This document shows positions 47,353 through 57,084 of a stretch of 64,000 nt of DNA, piece by piece. The stretch is taken from contig NC_056534.1 in assembly GCF_910596095.1 (NCBI RefSeq), positions 7,064,490 to 7,128,489 of the forward strand, in the 5' to 3' direction. Source of the stretch: Thunnus maccoyii. Lineage: Eukaryota > Chordata > Actinopteri > Scombriformes > Scombridae. The notes under the pieces were generated by a model that was not told the origin of the DNA, searched no databases, and saw nothing but the letters and a program-made list of their open reading frames with translations. Both the position numbers and the translations under genes were made by a program. Within the stretch, counting starts at the first letter, position 1. The number at the start of each line of letters is the position of its first letter.

Positions 47353-50300
47353 GCCATGGTTACTCACTGGCAGTCTCTGTGGGTTGGTTTGTAGTAGTAC
47401 ACTGGAACAGCAGCCTCATATTTACTCTTCATCATCTCATTACCGTTCTCAGCCATGAACTATCAAAACACACACATATGAAATGAGAAAAGGTCTTTTA
47501 AAGATCCGGTCAGTGTGTAGAATTCAGTGGCATCAGGCAGTGAGGTTGCAGATCGCAACTAAACGAATATCCCTCTCATCACCCTCCCCTTCCAAGCGTG
47601 TAGGATGTGAAAGGCCCTCTATAGAAGCCAGTGTTTGGTTTGTCCGTTCTGTGCTGCTGTAGAAACATGGCGGTGCAACATGGCGGCCTCCGTGGAAGGG
47701 GCCCCGCTCTCTATGTAGATATAAAGTGCTCATTCTAAGGTAATGAAAACTGCTAGATGCCACTAAATTCTACACACTGTACCTTTAAGGATGAATGACT
47801 CTTTGGCACAGCATTGCACAATTTTACAGTTACAGTTTTTCATCTGCTCAACAGGGGAATAAAGTTTGTGGAATAAATCTTTATGATGATAACCAGGAAT
47901 CTTTTTAAAATAAACATGTGTAAGGTAAACATCATCATTTATCATCTGGTTTCTGGGAAACCTCTGCACAGGAAGACTGGAAAATGACTGGAAAATATAA
48001 TTTTTCAAACATTTGAGAGAATTTATCTGCACTTGATTTATTTCCCCATAAAGGCTTAAACATGAAAACTGGAATCTCTCTCTCTCTCAGCCATCAGACC
48101 AATAATATCATACACTGTAGCAAATAAATCACTTTTATGAGGTGAGTCATATGATAAAGTATCTAAAACATTTGGAAAACATTTGAACTTTTTCAGGTTT
48201 TTCAGTGACTCTTGTTCTATGGCCAAAATCACCCCTGGTATGTTCAAATGTTGCATATAAACTAAATACTAGTGAAATAAATTAACCAGCTATTTAAAGA
48301 TGATTTGGTCTGATCATGAAATGATCTTACAATCATATCTACAGTATGTGTCTTTAAGCTGTAAAATGTTGTCAAGTAATAGAAAGAAATAGCGATTAAT
48401 CAATGATTTATCAATGATCCAACTGACAAGAAACTGTTAGGAAAAAAATGTGTTTTCTCTCAGCTTCGTTAAAGAGAATAAAACTTTTCCTTCAACCTAG
48501 AGCATAAATGTATAAGGCAAGAGAATAAGAGAAAAATCAGTTTAGAATTGTTTAGTATTGGACGACTTCTTCTTCTTATTATGTGTCAGGATTAATTAGT
48601 CCATATTTCATACTGTCATAAGACAAAAGTGGCTCAATGTCCACACAAATAACTGTCAAAGTCTCCCTCTTCCATTATGTCTTTCTAATTTCATACATCA
48701 TAAAGACATACTCACACTGTCTCCTTATTTTTTCAAAGACAACAAAGCAGCAAACAAGTTGGTTACTGTGATCATCATGAATCAGTGTAGAGTTTTTAGT
48801 TTGTGACGTACACATCATTACTTTTGATGAGTGGCAGCAAACAAACTGTTCATCAAGCAAACAACTTCTTCAAATTACCACCACAGCTTCATAAAGTGTG
48901 GGGACCCTTCCAACACAGTGAAATGTTGCTAAAAAAGACATCATGTTGAACTCAAACCTATATATAAAACATGCCAACATCACTTAAAAATGACAGCGCA
49001 GTGTTCTGTGTAAGTTTATGGGACAGTGAGGGGTCAGAGGGGGGGTTGCTGCAGGCTCTGTGGTCTCACCTGCACCTCGTGGTCCTCCCAGCGGGAGAGG
49101 CTCAGGGACTTGACCTTGCTGATGTCAGGGATGTTGCGGTGGATCCCAGAGCAGGCCAGACAGATGAACACCCCCAGGGAGCAGGAGCCCCAAACGGGAT
49201 CTGCAGAGAGGAAGATGGAGAGAAAAAATGGAGTACGGTGAGAGATAAGTGTCGTGGGTATGAAGAGACAGGAAGAAAGACAAAGAGACAAAGAGAGATG
49301 GACTGAAAGATGGAGGGACTGAGAGTGAGGGATGCTTAATGTTTACATGCATACAAGCATGAATACAAGCTATAAAGTTCAGAGAGACAAGACATGCACG
49401 CTTTGTACGGTTAAGAACTAAGGCTGCATGAAAATATATTTATGCTTCAGGAAAAACATCATCACACATCACATCACACAGCAAAAGTGTACTTACTACC
49501 TCCACTATCAGTTTCTTGGGGAAAAGGCTGAAGTCTTCAATTTGCTAGTTTTGTCCAACCAACAGTCAAAAACACAAAATATGTAATCAATGATATCAGA
49601 GATTAGGCAGCAAATCCTCACATTTCAGCTGGATCAAGAGGATGGTTTTGCTTGTTTATGTTGATTATGTTTTAGGTAAAGAGCAAACCATTTGATACAT
49701 ATTCACAAAGGATTCTAATAATAATAAAACTCATATTGAACAACTAACAAAGCATTTTTACCCAAAACCTTTACAATGAATGGTGAGACAGTTGTCAACC
49801 ACTGCACAGTTATTCATTTATTCTTATACTGTGAAAACTAAGGCTCCAATTAATGATTATTTAAATTATCAATTACTCTTCAATTATATTGTCATGTCAG
49901 AAACTAGTGAAAATGTCTGTTTTAATTTCCAACAGTCAAAGGTGACACCCACGTCTTATTTTGTCCGAACAACAGTCCAAAACCCAAAGATGCTCAGTTT
50001 ACAATAGTGTATGACAAAAAAAATCATCACATTTGAGAAGCTACATCCAGCAAATTTGAGCATATTTGCATAGAAATTAAATGATTTGATCATCAAAATA
50101 GTTGCAGATTAATTTTCTGTCGATCGACTTACACTACCGCCCTCCTGTTATCACTACAGATCACAGATGTCTGAGCAGGGAGAACAGGACATCCTTTAAT
50201 TTTCCAACCATACGGTAGATTCGAATACAATGTGTTTGGCTGCTTTACTCTCATGCCTAATTTTTGCTCCGTCAATATTTCACAATGCCAGGGTAGAGAG

Positions 50301-51249
50301 CTGAATTAAAAAGCAACCGGCCCACACACGCATATGCCAAGGCACCAAAGTGTCTCTCTTAAGTCTTCACTCATGAGGAACAAAAGAAATTACAGGAATA
50401 TATGTCACAATGTGATCAGAGGGGTTGAATCTTGAACCTTGACAGTACAACTCTAAACAGGAGCAGAAGAAAGTGTATGTACTGAGCAGTCAGTCAAGCT
50501 TCCTTGGATAAATAAAGATTTAAAAGATGAAGAGATAAGGCCTGGTATTGATATTATCTTTGTTGCATTGCTCAACTACAGCAATATGTTGTCCTGGGGG
50601 CTGCGTTTACTGATTCCTTGATGTGATTGTGATGCACTGAAATACAATGCGGTCCTATAGTTCCTAAATGTACCTACAATTTCTACAAGTGGGCGTATAA
50701 AGGACCTCCAACTGACTGCTAGACTTTAAGCAGTGGATGAGGGTGTGTGCAAGCCTTATACTCTACATGTCAAGACTTGTTGAACTCTGAAAGTTTCTTC
50801 TCTTGAGCCCCCCACATCACAGAGCTGTTAAAGCTGAAGTAGAGCTCCTCCCTCTGAGGTCCTAAAACTCACCTTGTGACATACTTAAACTCAGACTAAG
50901 AAAATGCATTAAAAAAGTAATGATTGGGACATTTTGTTTTAGGCTATAAATCAAGACGTACTTTGGGCTGCAGTGGTTGAATGATATAAAAAGAGTTGGG
51001 TAAGATGTTTTAATGATTACCTTTACTATGCTGACACAGGTAAATGTTCCGCGCCCCTTACACGTCACATCCCAGCAACTCAAGATACGCTCAGGGCAGT
51101 TGATTTGACCCTTCCGTGAAATTATACACGTACTTAAAACTTTTTTTATTTTTCATCTTACCTGGTGCGCCACAATCTGCGCAGGTGTCATTTCCAGGTT
51201 TTTGTTGGATCTCCCTCAGAGCTCGAGTTGTTCTCTCATTTGCCGACAT
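31884..51249 (-). CDS. adap1: ArfGAP with dual PH domains 1 (centaurin-alpha-1), complete
   Basis: Eleven coding exons join to 1134 nt (377 aa; human ADAP1 is about 374): 51249-51162, 49200-49070, 47459-47368, 42295-42213, 42137-42025, 40217-40071, 38825-38742, 37581-37519, 35385-35314, 33467-33236, 31912-31884. All phases close. The ArfGAP zinc finger uses C23, C26, C43 and C46 (CX2CX16CX2C), with the catalytic arginine at R51 in GIHRNIPD. PH1 spans about 132-238 (KRGRDNGQFLSRRF; NATFQPEKIG) and PH2 about 259-360 (FKKRWFTLDHRRLMYFKDPL; GITIVTPDR). ITIVTPDR and MSPQEY identify ADAP1 over ADAP2. The last exon encodes only a split Met plus EALFKHRH, matching the short family C-terminus. Intron 8 (after exon 8) uses a GC donor (AGG|GCAAGT). 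Family knowledge: binds PIP3/IP4 at the plasma membrane, acts on Arf6, and is abundant in neurons. Introns hold many repeats, listed separately. Intron retention after exon 10 would give a different C-terminus ending at 33144. Confidence 0.96.
32205..32790 (+). mobile_element. Interspersed teleost repeat (GTTAGCATGCTAAC type) in adap1 intron 10
   Basis: The segment carries a series of strings known from one abundant fish repeat: GAAATGTTTCAACAACTATT, the AACTAATGATATTTCCATCA / GCCTCAGCGGTACTTTGTG block, and GTTAGCATGCTAACATGCTA at 32611-32630. Related copies lie at 55215-56125 (opposite orientation) and 62440-62560. No coding potential is visible and its class is unknown to me. Confidence 0.55.
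37403..37425. repeat. G23 homopolymer in adap1 intron 8
   Basis: Twenty-three consecutive G on the plus strand, 94 bp inside the intron from the GC donor of exon 8, give a C-run in the adap1 transcript. The length may be an assembly estimate. Confidence 0.9.
37672..38581. mobile_element. TIR element of about 0.9 kb in adap1 intron 7
   Basis: The left end TTAGGGATGTCAGTTTCGGTTA and the right end AACCGTTGACATCCCTA form an imperfect terminal inverted repeat of the hAT-like TAGGGATGTCA type. The interior carries a TATAAGGCGACCCTGATTAT-like block at about 37925 that I have seen in fish repeats. There is no transposase frame. It fills most of the intron between exons 7 and 8. Confidence 0.65.
38829..38852. 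repeat. (AG)12 microsatellite forming polypyrimidine tract of adap1 exon 7 acceptor
   Basis: In the transcript the order is CUUACUUACU (branch-point-like), (CU)12, UUAG, then exon 7 at 38825. The repeat fills exactly the space between likely branch point and acceptor. Confidence 0.85.
43640..43760 (-). mobile_element. Fragment of ATTAATCGAT-type MITE in adap1 intron 3
   Basis: GAGCAAAAATGCCAAACATT followed by TGCAGC and AAATGTGAGGATTTG are internal marker strings of the MITE seen nearly complete at 8565-8932. Ends are missing. Confidence 0.5.
45240..45462 (-). mobile_element. Decayed ATTAATCGAT-type MITE in adap1 intron 3
   Basis: CAGCTTCTCAAATTTAAGG, the TTTTGGACTGTTGAACA block, and a terminal region with ATTGATTAAATGATTCATC match the same MITE family. 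It is diverged and lacks clear ends. Confidence 0.5.
45700..45912 (+). mobile_element. Tc1 transposase C-terminal fossil in adap1 intron 3
   Basis: On the plus strand the frames give SQSPDLNHIYNPWNDLKKQT, with the SPDLN string that in Tc1 elements holds a catalytic aspartate, then RHSLYNLTQHEQI and, after a frameshift, KGLNI. Stops and substitutions show it is dead. Confidence 0.6.
46800..47255 (+). mobile_element. Non-autonomous teleost repeat in adap1 intron 3
   Basis: Strings such as CACGCCCTTAATTATGCATA, AACATGGGGGTCTATGAGGA and AACTGCAGTTTTTGGCACTT are ones I recognise from a repeat spread across percomorph genomes. It ends about 110 bp from exon 3. Class and exact ends are uncertain. 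Confidence 0.5.
47309..47351. repeat. (TG)21 microsatellite just inside adap1 intron 3 donor
   Basis: In the adap1 transcript this is a (CA)21 run beginning 17 nt downstream of the exon 3 donor. CA repeats so placed are known binding sites for hnRNP L. Confidence 0.9.
47495..47790. mobile_element. MITE with long TIRs in adap1 intron 2, abutting exon 3 acceptor
   Basis: The left end CAGTGTGTAGAATTCAGTGG and the inverted right end (complement of CCACTAAATTCTACACACTG) form TIRs of about 35 bp, each beginning with TTAAAG-like sequence. The 295-bp unit has no coding frame. Its left edge is about 34 bp upstream of the exon 3 splice acceptor. Confidence 0.8.
49203..49332. repeat. Purine-rich tract upstream of adap1 exon 2
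   Basis: About 130 bp are nearly all A/G on the plus strand, with repeated AGAGACAAAGAGA-like units. In the adap1 transcript this is an unusually long pyrimidine tract ending at the exon 2 acceptor. Confidence 0.65.
49535..49660 (+). mobile_element. Fragment of ATTAATCGAT-type MITE in adap1 intron 1
   Basis: GTTTTGTCCAACCAACAGTC and GCAGCAAATCCTCACATTTC are internal strings of this MITE family. Only the middle portion remains. Confidence 0.5.
49835..50137 (+). mobile_element. ATTAATCGAT-type MITE in adap1 intron 1
   Basis: It starts with AAGGCTCCAATTAATGATTA, contains TTTTGTCCGAACAACAGTCC and ATCACATTTGAGAAGCTACA, and ends with TTTTCTGTCGATCGACTTAC. The order and spacing match a nearly complete member of the family, in the opposite direction to the copy at 8565. 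Confidence 0.6.
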
Positions 51250-51283
51250 TTCAGTGTGCAAATCGATTATTCCTTCCTTTCAA

Positions 51284-51291
<8 letters not shown>

Positions 51292-51318
<27 letters not shown>
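51292..51318. repeat. (GA)n microsatellite in adap1 leader or promoter
   Basis: A run of about 13 GA units lies 43 bp upstream of the adap1 start codon, so within the 5' UTR or core promoter. On the gene strand it is a CT repeat. Confidence 0.85.
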
Positions 51319-52250
51319 AGGGTGGGGTGGGGTCCCTGTAGAGCCACAGCCGGCCAACAAGGTGTGTCTCCTTAAGCTCCCCCACTTGGGTCCTATCTAT
51401 CTAACGGGCTGCAGGCAAGTCCGCACAGGTATGCGCCCTCAGTAGAGGCGAGGTGTGCCAACGAGTGAAAAGGAAATCAAGTTCTTCTCATAAAGTTTTC
51501 ACTGAAACGTCCATTATCTTTCCCGTTTTGCTGCGGTCAAGGAGAAGCGCAAGCCACCCTTCAGGTAGCCTGTGAGGCGCGTCCTGCCAAAGTCTGGAGC
51601 CAGAACACCGTACCAGTCTCGGGTCTGTCTGTACGGAGGGTGAGCGTGAACGAGAATGAAACCCTACACTAGGAAGTGAAATGCAGGGGTTGTCCAGACT
51701 TGTTTTTCCGCATAATTCGAGGTTAGGATACTATGCATGTCGTTCCGGCGCCAACTGTGCAGCATGCAGATGGACAACAAGGAGCATGTTGGAGAGCCAA
51801 ATAATAAAATAGGCCCCTCAGATCCTTGACTGACCTTTTAAAAAGATTAATTAGATTAATTAATTAACACTATACATTTACTGTTGAGATGTTTCAGATT
51901 TTATTTTATTTTATTTTTTAAGATAAGGATACTATAGAGGAAGTCATAATGGCAGGATGTGGTGTGGGTGTAAATATACACACATTGCATGACGGCGTCA
52001 TTCCTCATTTTCTGAGTCATGTTGTGTAGGCCTAAATACCTGTGAGGACAAAGGAAACAATCAGCAATAAAAACGCATGACTTTAGGTAGCATGTCATGC
52101 GTGTCAAATGAAAATGTGGGTAACTAAACCCAGATCAGGTCAATTCAATGTGAACTATCCCATGAGACAATGAGTTTTAGATTAATATCAAACTAAAAAG
52201 ATAAATGAGCTCCTGTTAAGTTGGTAAAACAGGGGTTAACAAATGTGGTG
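51319..52250. other. Upstream region of adap1
   Basis: Moderately GC-rich sequence at 51330-51770 with scattered CpGs is the likely promoter. No TATA box or clear core element could be assigned. Beyond about 51800 the DNA is AT-rich without a recognisable gene. Confidence 0.35.
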
Positions 52251-52639
52251 TAAGAAGTGTGTATTTAGACCCTTAACTTAAAGTAGCAATCTAAAAATGT
52301 AGGTATGTAAAAGTACTCAATTACAAGTAAAAGTCCCGAATTTAAAATCTTATTTAAGTACAGAATTATCAGATAAATGACTTAAAATATCAAAAGTAAA
52401 AGTACTTATGCAGAAAAATGTCCCTTGGTAGTGATATTATATTTAATATTACTTTATTATCAGGTAGTGTTATCTATAACGATGCAATAAATTTGTTTGA
52501 TTAATCATTATGGTTCAAAGTCCGGGACACTTCTGTAAATACCTCATACGTGGACTTGGTTCGGTCCCTTTGATCCAGTTAAGGGGAACCTTGATACTAC
52601 ATGATACAATTACATTTTAGACAATAATGTGTTTACAAC

Positions 52640-52995
52640 TTTTTAATGTCATGTTCAAACAGGAAGAGCTGTCCCCAACAGTTTGGGGATGGACCTTTCC
52701 TGTTTGAACATGACAGCCCCTTTGCTCAGGGTCCATAAAACAATGTTTTTTTTTCCCCCAGTTTGGTGTGGAAGAATATAACTTGCCTGCACAGAGCCCT
52801 GACCTGAACACCACCCAACACCTGTGGGATGAACTGGAACATAGGTTGTAATCCTGGCCTTATTGCACAACATCAGTGGTCGACCTCACTGCAGCCAGGT
52901 TCCAAAATCCTGTGGGCAACCTTCCCAAAACAGTGCCGGCTGTTGTAACAGCAATGGTTTTAGATACTCAGTTATTGCATATGGGTGTACTGTTT
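52640..52995 (+). mobile_element. Tc1 transposase fossil with fold-back
   Basis: Frames on the plus strand give FGDGPFLFEHDSPFAQG, then GVEEYNLPAQSPDL, HLWDELEHRL and further C-terminal Tc1-like residues, with frameshifts and stops. HDSP and SPDL mark the last two catalytic aspartate positions of the family. An inverted duplicate of the FLFEHD codons precedes it and forms a hairpin at 52648-52714. Confidence 0.7.
52648..52714. repeat. 67-bp imperfect palindrome (18-bp perfect arms)
   Basis: GTCATGTTCAAACAGGAA at 52648-52665 is the exact reverse complement of 52697-52714. Inside, TCCCCAA and TTGGGGA pair again. The result is a hairpin the size of a microRNA precursor, derived from Tc1 coding sequence. 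Confidence 0.9.
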
Positions 52996-53734
52996 GGTTG
53001 TCCACATAGTTTTGGCCATGGTGTATGTTTTCTTTCTGAAAAGTAGCTGTTAAATGAATGTAGGGGAGTAAAAAGTACATTTTGCCACTGAAATGTAATG
53101 GAGTAGAATAAAATGGAATATTTTAACACTGCATCCCTGTCAGTCTGCAGCTTGTCGTTGCATGTTTGACCAGTAGGTGGCAACAGTTCACCACTTTTCT
53201 GCCCATTATGACTACTGGGTTTAGTTCTAAGTGTTCCAGATGTGGATGTCAGTGCTGTACTTTTATAGCCCTAAGTATATTTTTTCTTTTAACCAAATAT
53301 CACTCCTCTCTTGCTCTTCATGTTGCTGAATGCCTGAAAAATACACAAGCCGGTTGAAGGGAAGTGAGCCTTACGCTACTAATATTTAATCAGCAGCACA
53401 ACAGTCTTCCCATCACAAAGAAAATGTCAGTTTGTGGAAATACTGTAAAACAAAAACTCTTTGAAGTGACTTCCCTCACGCCTAAACATTCACTACCCAA
53501 TTTGGTAACCTAAGTGAGACAGATAGCAGTTAGGCCGATGTGACAGTCGGTGAGCAACCAGGGTTTGATGTAATTTTGCAGCACCGGATTTCCCTTGTGA
53601 CAGCAAAAGGCTAATGCCCCGTTACCGAGCTCATTTGTCAACACCAATCCAGCAGACAGCGGCTGTCTATTCTCTCCCACCCTGGTCCCTAAATCTTCTT
53701 TTTCTCTATGCCAATTTTGGAGTTGGATGCCGAC

Positions 53735-54385
53735 ATTAAGGTCGTTCACGCGTTTATCTCGTCACGTCTCGACTACCGCAGCTCCCCGTACACATGTCTC
53801 TACCAAAAAGTCTCTCCATTGCTTCCAACTCATATAAAATGCTGGATCTCTGCTCTTAACTGGTTCCAAAAAATGTGACCATGTTACACCTGTTCTAGCT
53901 TCTTTATATTGGCTACCAATGTCTTTTAGAATTGATTTTAAAATACTTTAAATTACTTTTAAGGCCTTTTGTGGTTTGGCACCTCCTTATATCTCTGAGC
54001 TCATCTCCCCTCATGACCAAACGCACTGCCTAAGGTCCTCAGGCAAAACTCTGTTATCCGTTCCAAAGTCACAGCTAAGAACTAAAGATGACTGCATTTG
54101 CACTTAGAGCCTCCGGGCACTCGTATAAAGCTGATTTTTATTCTTGATTTTGAATTTTTTTTTTCTGTTTTTATTTTTTACTTATTTATTTACTTTTTGT
54201 CTGTTTGCTTTATTCATTTTTTTGTTTTTACATTCATATTTGATATTGCCCCTTGCTTTGTTAACTGACACTTTGTCTTTTTCCCCCATGACTTTCATTA
54301 CTTTACTTGATTTTATGTCTGTACAGCACTTTGTAACTGTTTTTGAAAAGTGATATATAAATAAAGTTATTATTATTAATAACAA
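53735..54385 (+). mobile_element. 5'-truncated L2-like LINE, 3' end
   Basis: The plus strand gives a frameshifted reverse-transcriptase C-terminus: VHAFISSRLDY, then CDHVTPVLASLYWLP, LKAFCGLAPPYISELI and HCLRSSGKTLLSVPKSQL. The 3' UTR ends with CAGCACTTTGTAACTG, GTGATATATAAATAAAG and an (ATT)n tail, the usual L2-type terminus. The 5' part is missing, as expected from incomplete reverse transcription. Confidence 0.8.
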
Positions 54386-55214
54386 CTGTTGCGCCATGTG
54401 TGGCAACACCTAATTGATTGAGGTTAAAGTCTATATGTGTGTGTGTTTTCAAAAGGACAGAGAGGATGAGAGAGCATCTCTCACTCTGCATGTGTAATGT
54501 AAGAGCATCAGTCAAGTGTTTTTTACAGACAGAAAGGAATAGGGACACAAATAATCTCATGAATTTAAAGTTGCGGTAGTGTGGCTCCTCTGTTTCCTCT
54601 CTTTCTCACTCTCTTGTTTTTTCTCATCTTCCTGTCAGTTGACTCACTCTTAACCTCTCTTGCCTCCTTTCTTTATTTTAATCTCTTCTATCAGTTCAAT
54701 GTTTTATTGACCCTGAAGTCTGCTTATCCCTGAAGATGAAGGTGACGGAATTAATTGCACTCTTTATAGCACAGTTAAAATCAAATCACAGAAAACTGAC
54801 AGTGTAATATGCTTTTGTTTATTTCCTTGTATTTGTAACAGCATAATTTGAGCTGAAAAATGCACACTGTATCTCTTCTCTGTCTCTCTCTCTCTCTGAT
54901 GATTTATATGCACGCAGTTGGTGGCATTTTGAAGCTCGCTGGGTATGACAGCGACAAAATGGCAGCGAGTCCAGGCCATTAGTATGTGTCTTGCTGGGCT
55001 CATCTGACATATCAGAAGAGCCCAGCCCTGTCTGTGGCCCTGCCTTTGAGTCCGGACTCAGTCTATTCTGTGATGTATAGCCTTAAATTAAGCTAGAGGA
55101 GTTGCCCAACAAAGTTTAAATCAATCCACTGAACTGGCACTAAATGGTTGAGGAGTTTTCATGGGAATTAATTCTTTAGTTCTGACATCAAGTTTAAACA
55201 AGATAAATGAGATT
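54386..55214. other. Non-coding intergenic DNA
   Basis: No gene or recognised repeat was found. The stretch has TC-rich runs at 54590-54690 and a CT-type microsatellite near 54880-54898. Confidence 0.3.
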
Positions 55215-55504
55215 TAAGGGTCTACAGCCATGCCAGCAGTTCTGTGAGGCTGTACTTAGGCACAGCGACGGTACTTTGAGGTAAATGTTAATGTCAGCAT
55301 GCTAATATACTCACAATGACAATGCTAACATGCTCTTGTTAAGCAGGTGTACCATGTTAACCATTTTAGTTTAGCATGTTAGCATTCTAATTGCTACTTA
55401 CTAAACAAGAAACCAAAACTACTGCACTAAAAGAACAGCTGAAGCTGACGGGAATATCAGTGGTTAAGTGTTTAGGTATTTGGTTACAAGCCACAGTATC
55501 GGAA

Positions 55505-55803
55505 GATTTAATAATTTTACAATTTACAATTTCATTTAGTAGACGCTTTTATCCGAAGTGATGTACATCTGAGAGCTGATACAACACAAGCAGGGATCTA
55601 GTCATGAGAGAACAACACAAGTATGCGCCATAAAGCTAAGTTTGAGTCCAATAGGATCTAGATGCCAACAGAGGAAACAGAGGAAATGCATAGAGTGCAT
55701 AGAAGCAGATTTCTCTCTACCTTCAGTCCATCAAGTGCAGAAGTGTTCACGATAGAGCTGGGTCTTTAGTCTTTTCTTAAAGACTAAGAAAAGACTAAAG
55801 ACT
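55505..55803 (-). mobile_element. SINE-like insertion nested in older repeat
   Basis: The left edge carries CATTTAGTAGACGCTTTTAT followed by CCGAAGTGATGTACATCTGA, the inverted 3' tail of a fish SINE/L2-type element. The right edge is the palindrome at 55762-55802. Its position splits the surrounding repeat. Confidence 0.6.
55762..55802. repeat. Perfect 18-bp hairpin with 5-nt loop
   Basis: GTCTTTAGTCTTTTCTTA at 55762-55779 and its exact reverse complement at 55785-55802 flank the loop AAGAC. It lies at the right edge of the nested insertion. Confidence 0.95.
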
Positions 55804-56125
55804 GATGAATGAAAAGTTAAGCCATCACCAAATTTACTTCAGTTCATCCTGAGAGGGACATGACTGTGTGTACAAAATTTCATGGCAAGAAATTAGAGGA
55901 AAAGGGAAAGTCAAGGGGTCATCAACTTAGTAGGATCTGACAACCACGAATATATACCAACTTTTGTGCCAACCCATCAAGTACATGTTGAGATATTTCA
56001 CAGGAAAACTTTGACCTGCTTGTGGTGGATCCTAACGACCAAAGTCATTAGGATTCACTCTGGTAACCATGAATGTCTGTACAAAATTTCATGGCATTTC
56101 TACGCATCTAATCTACCCTAGAGCC

Positions 56126-57084
56126 TAAATGACATTACGGTGCTCAGAAAATCCAACTACACTACTTCGTTTTTTTCATTCACATTAGTGTCCACTGGAA
56201 CACAAGCTGGAAGTAATCAGGAGCTTGCACCACTAAGCAGAAACTGTATCAGCAGACATCAATGGCAAAGACAAGAATAAAAGCACATCAAAAAGGCTTT
56301 GAAAACCTGGGTTCATTAAAACACATGGCATTTTATCTACTGCCTGCATATAGGCTAAAAGGAGAAGATGACATTCAACAATATAGTGCAGCCCAGAGCA
56401 ACACAGTAAACTACATACAGATGTAAGCAGGCTTTGTGTAGTCCTGTAGTCTCATTGGGATTTAGCCCTGAGAACAAATTATACAGAGAGCATAAAAGCT
56501 TAATTAGCTTGCAAGGTATGGCTAAAATCTGTTAGTGACAGTAATCTCCGTTAGCAAAACTGACAGTTGCTGGCTAGAAATAAGAAGCTTGCTTTCATCT
56601 ACCACAGTCTGAGATCACAGACCCACTGGTCCTACGAATTTAAAAGGGTAAATCTGCCCCTATTATCAAACTGAAAGCTTGGTTTAGCAACAGTAACTAG
56701 CAATTAGAGATTCAATTATAGATCAATTATTGTGGCATGTATACATACACCTTTGTGTGATTTTTCTCTTCGATTTGAATAATCTCATACCCTAAAAGTT
56801 GGAGAATGAATGACATGTGCACATACACTGATGCCATAGCTCATAGTGGCAATGTTAGAAATACAATAAACACCATCAAAGTCTTATTACGTTTTGGCAC
56901 CTTTGAGCCATTTCCTGTCTGTGACCATGTGTACCTCCAGCCATTAACCTACATTACTTATCAGGAAAATCATGTCATTTGGCTTTATGGGGGAAAACGT
57001 ATTACTGTGAACTATGTAAATACATTACCTGAACTATAACCTTAATGTGATTATTCACGGTCATCAAGTTAAGTGCGCATGAAC
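56126..57084. other. Non-coding intergenic DNA
   Basis: No gene or recognised transposon was found. The composition is ordinary and the reading frames are short. Confidence 0.3.

Larger units (their letters stand above)
52255..53135. mobile_element. Split copy of AGTAAAAGTACT-type repeat
   Basis: The left part (52255-52480) has ACTCAATTACAAGTAAAAGT and CAAAAGTAAAAGTACTTATG. The right part (53035-53135) has AGTAAAAAGTACATTTTGCC and GTAATGGAGTAGAATAAAAT. Both belong to one common fish repeat and are separated by about 550 bp that includes a Tc1 fossil, so one element has been interrupted by another. Confidence 0.5.
55215..56125 (-). mobile_element. GTTAGCATGCTAAC-type repeat, interrupted by an insertion
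   Basis: In reverse orientation to the copy at 32205, this contains AGCATGCTAATATACTCACA, ATGTTAACCATTTTAGTTTA and GCATGTTAGCATTCTAAT, then after the insertion CAAAATTTCATGGCAAG and GTACAAAATTTCATGGCATT. The two halves are continuous once 55505-55803 is removed. Confidence 0.55.

Noticed and set aside
49034..49352. Minus-strand frames extending adap1 exon 2 upstream
   Set aside because: The upstream part is the polypyrimidine tract of intron 1; the exon begins at the CTGCAG acceptor and matches the family only from there.
53165..53357. Possible small plus-strand protein near the LINE
   Set aside because: No motif, and no promoter or splice signal; it lies in repeat-rich DNA.
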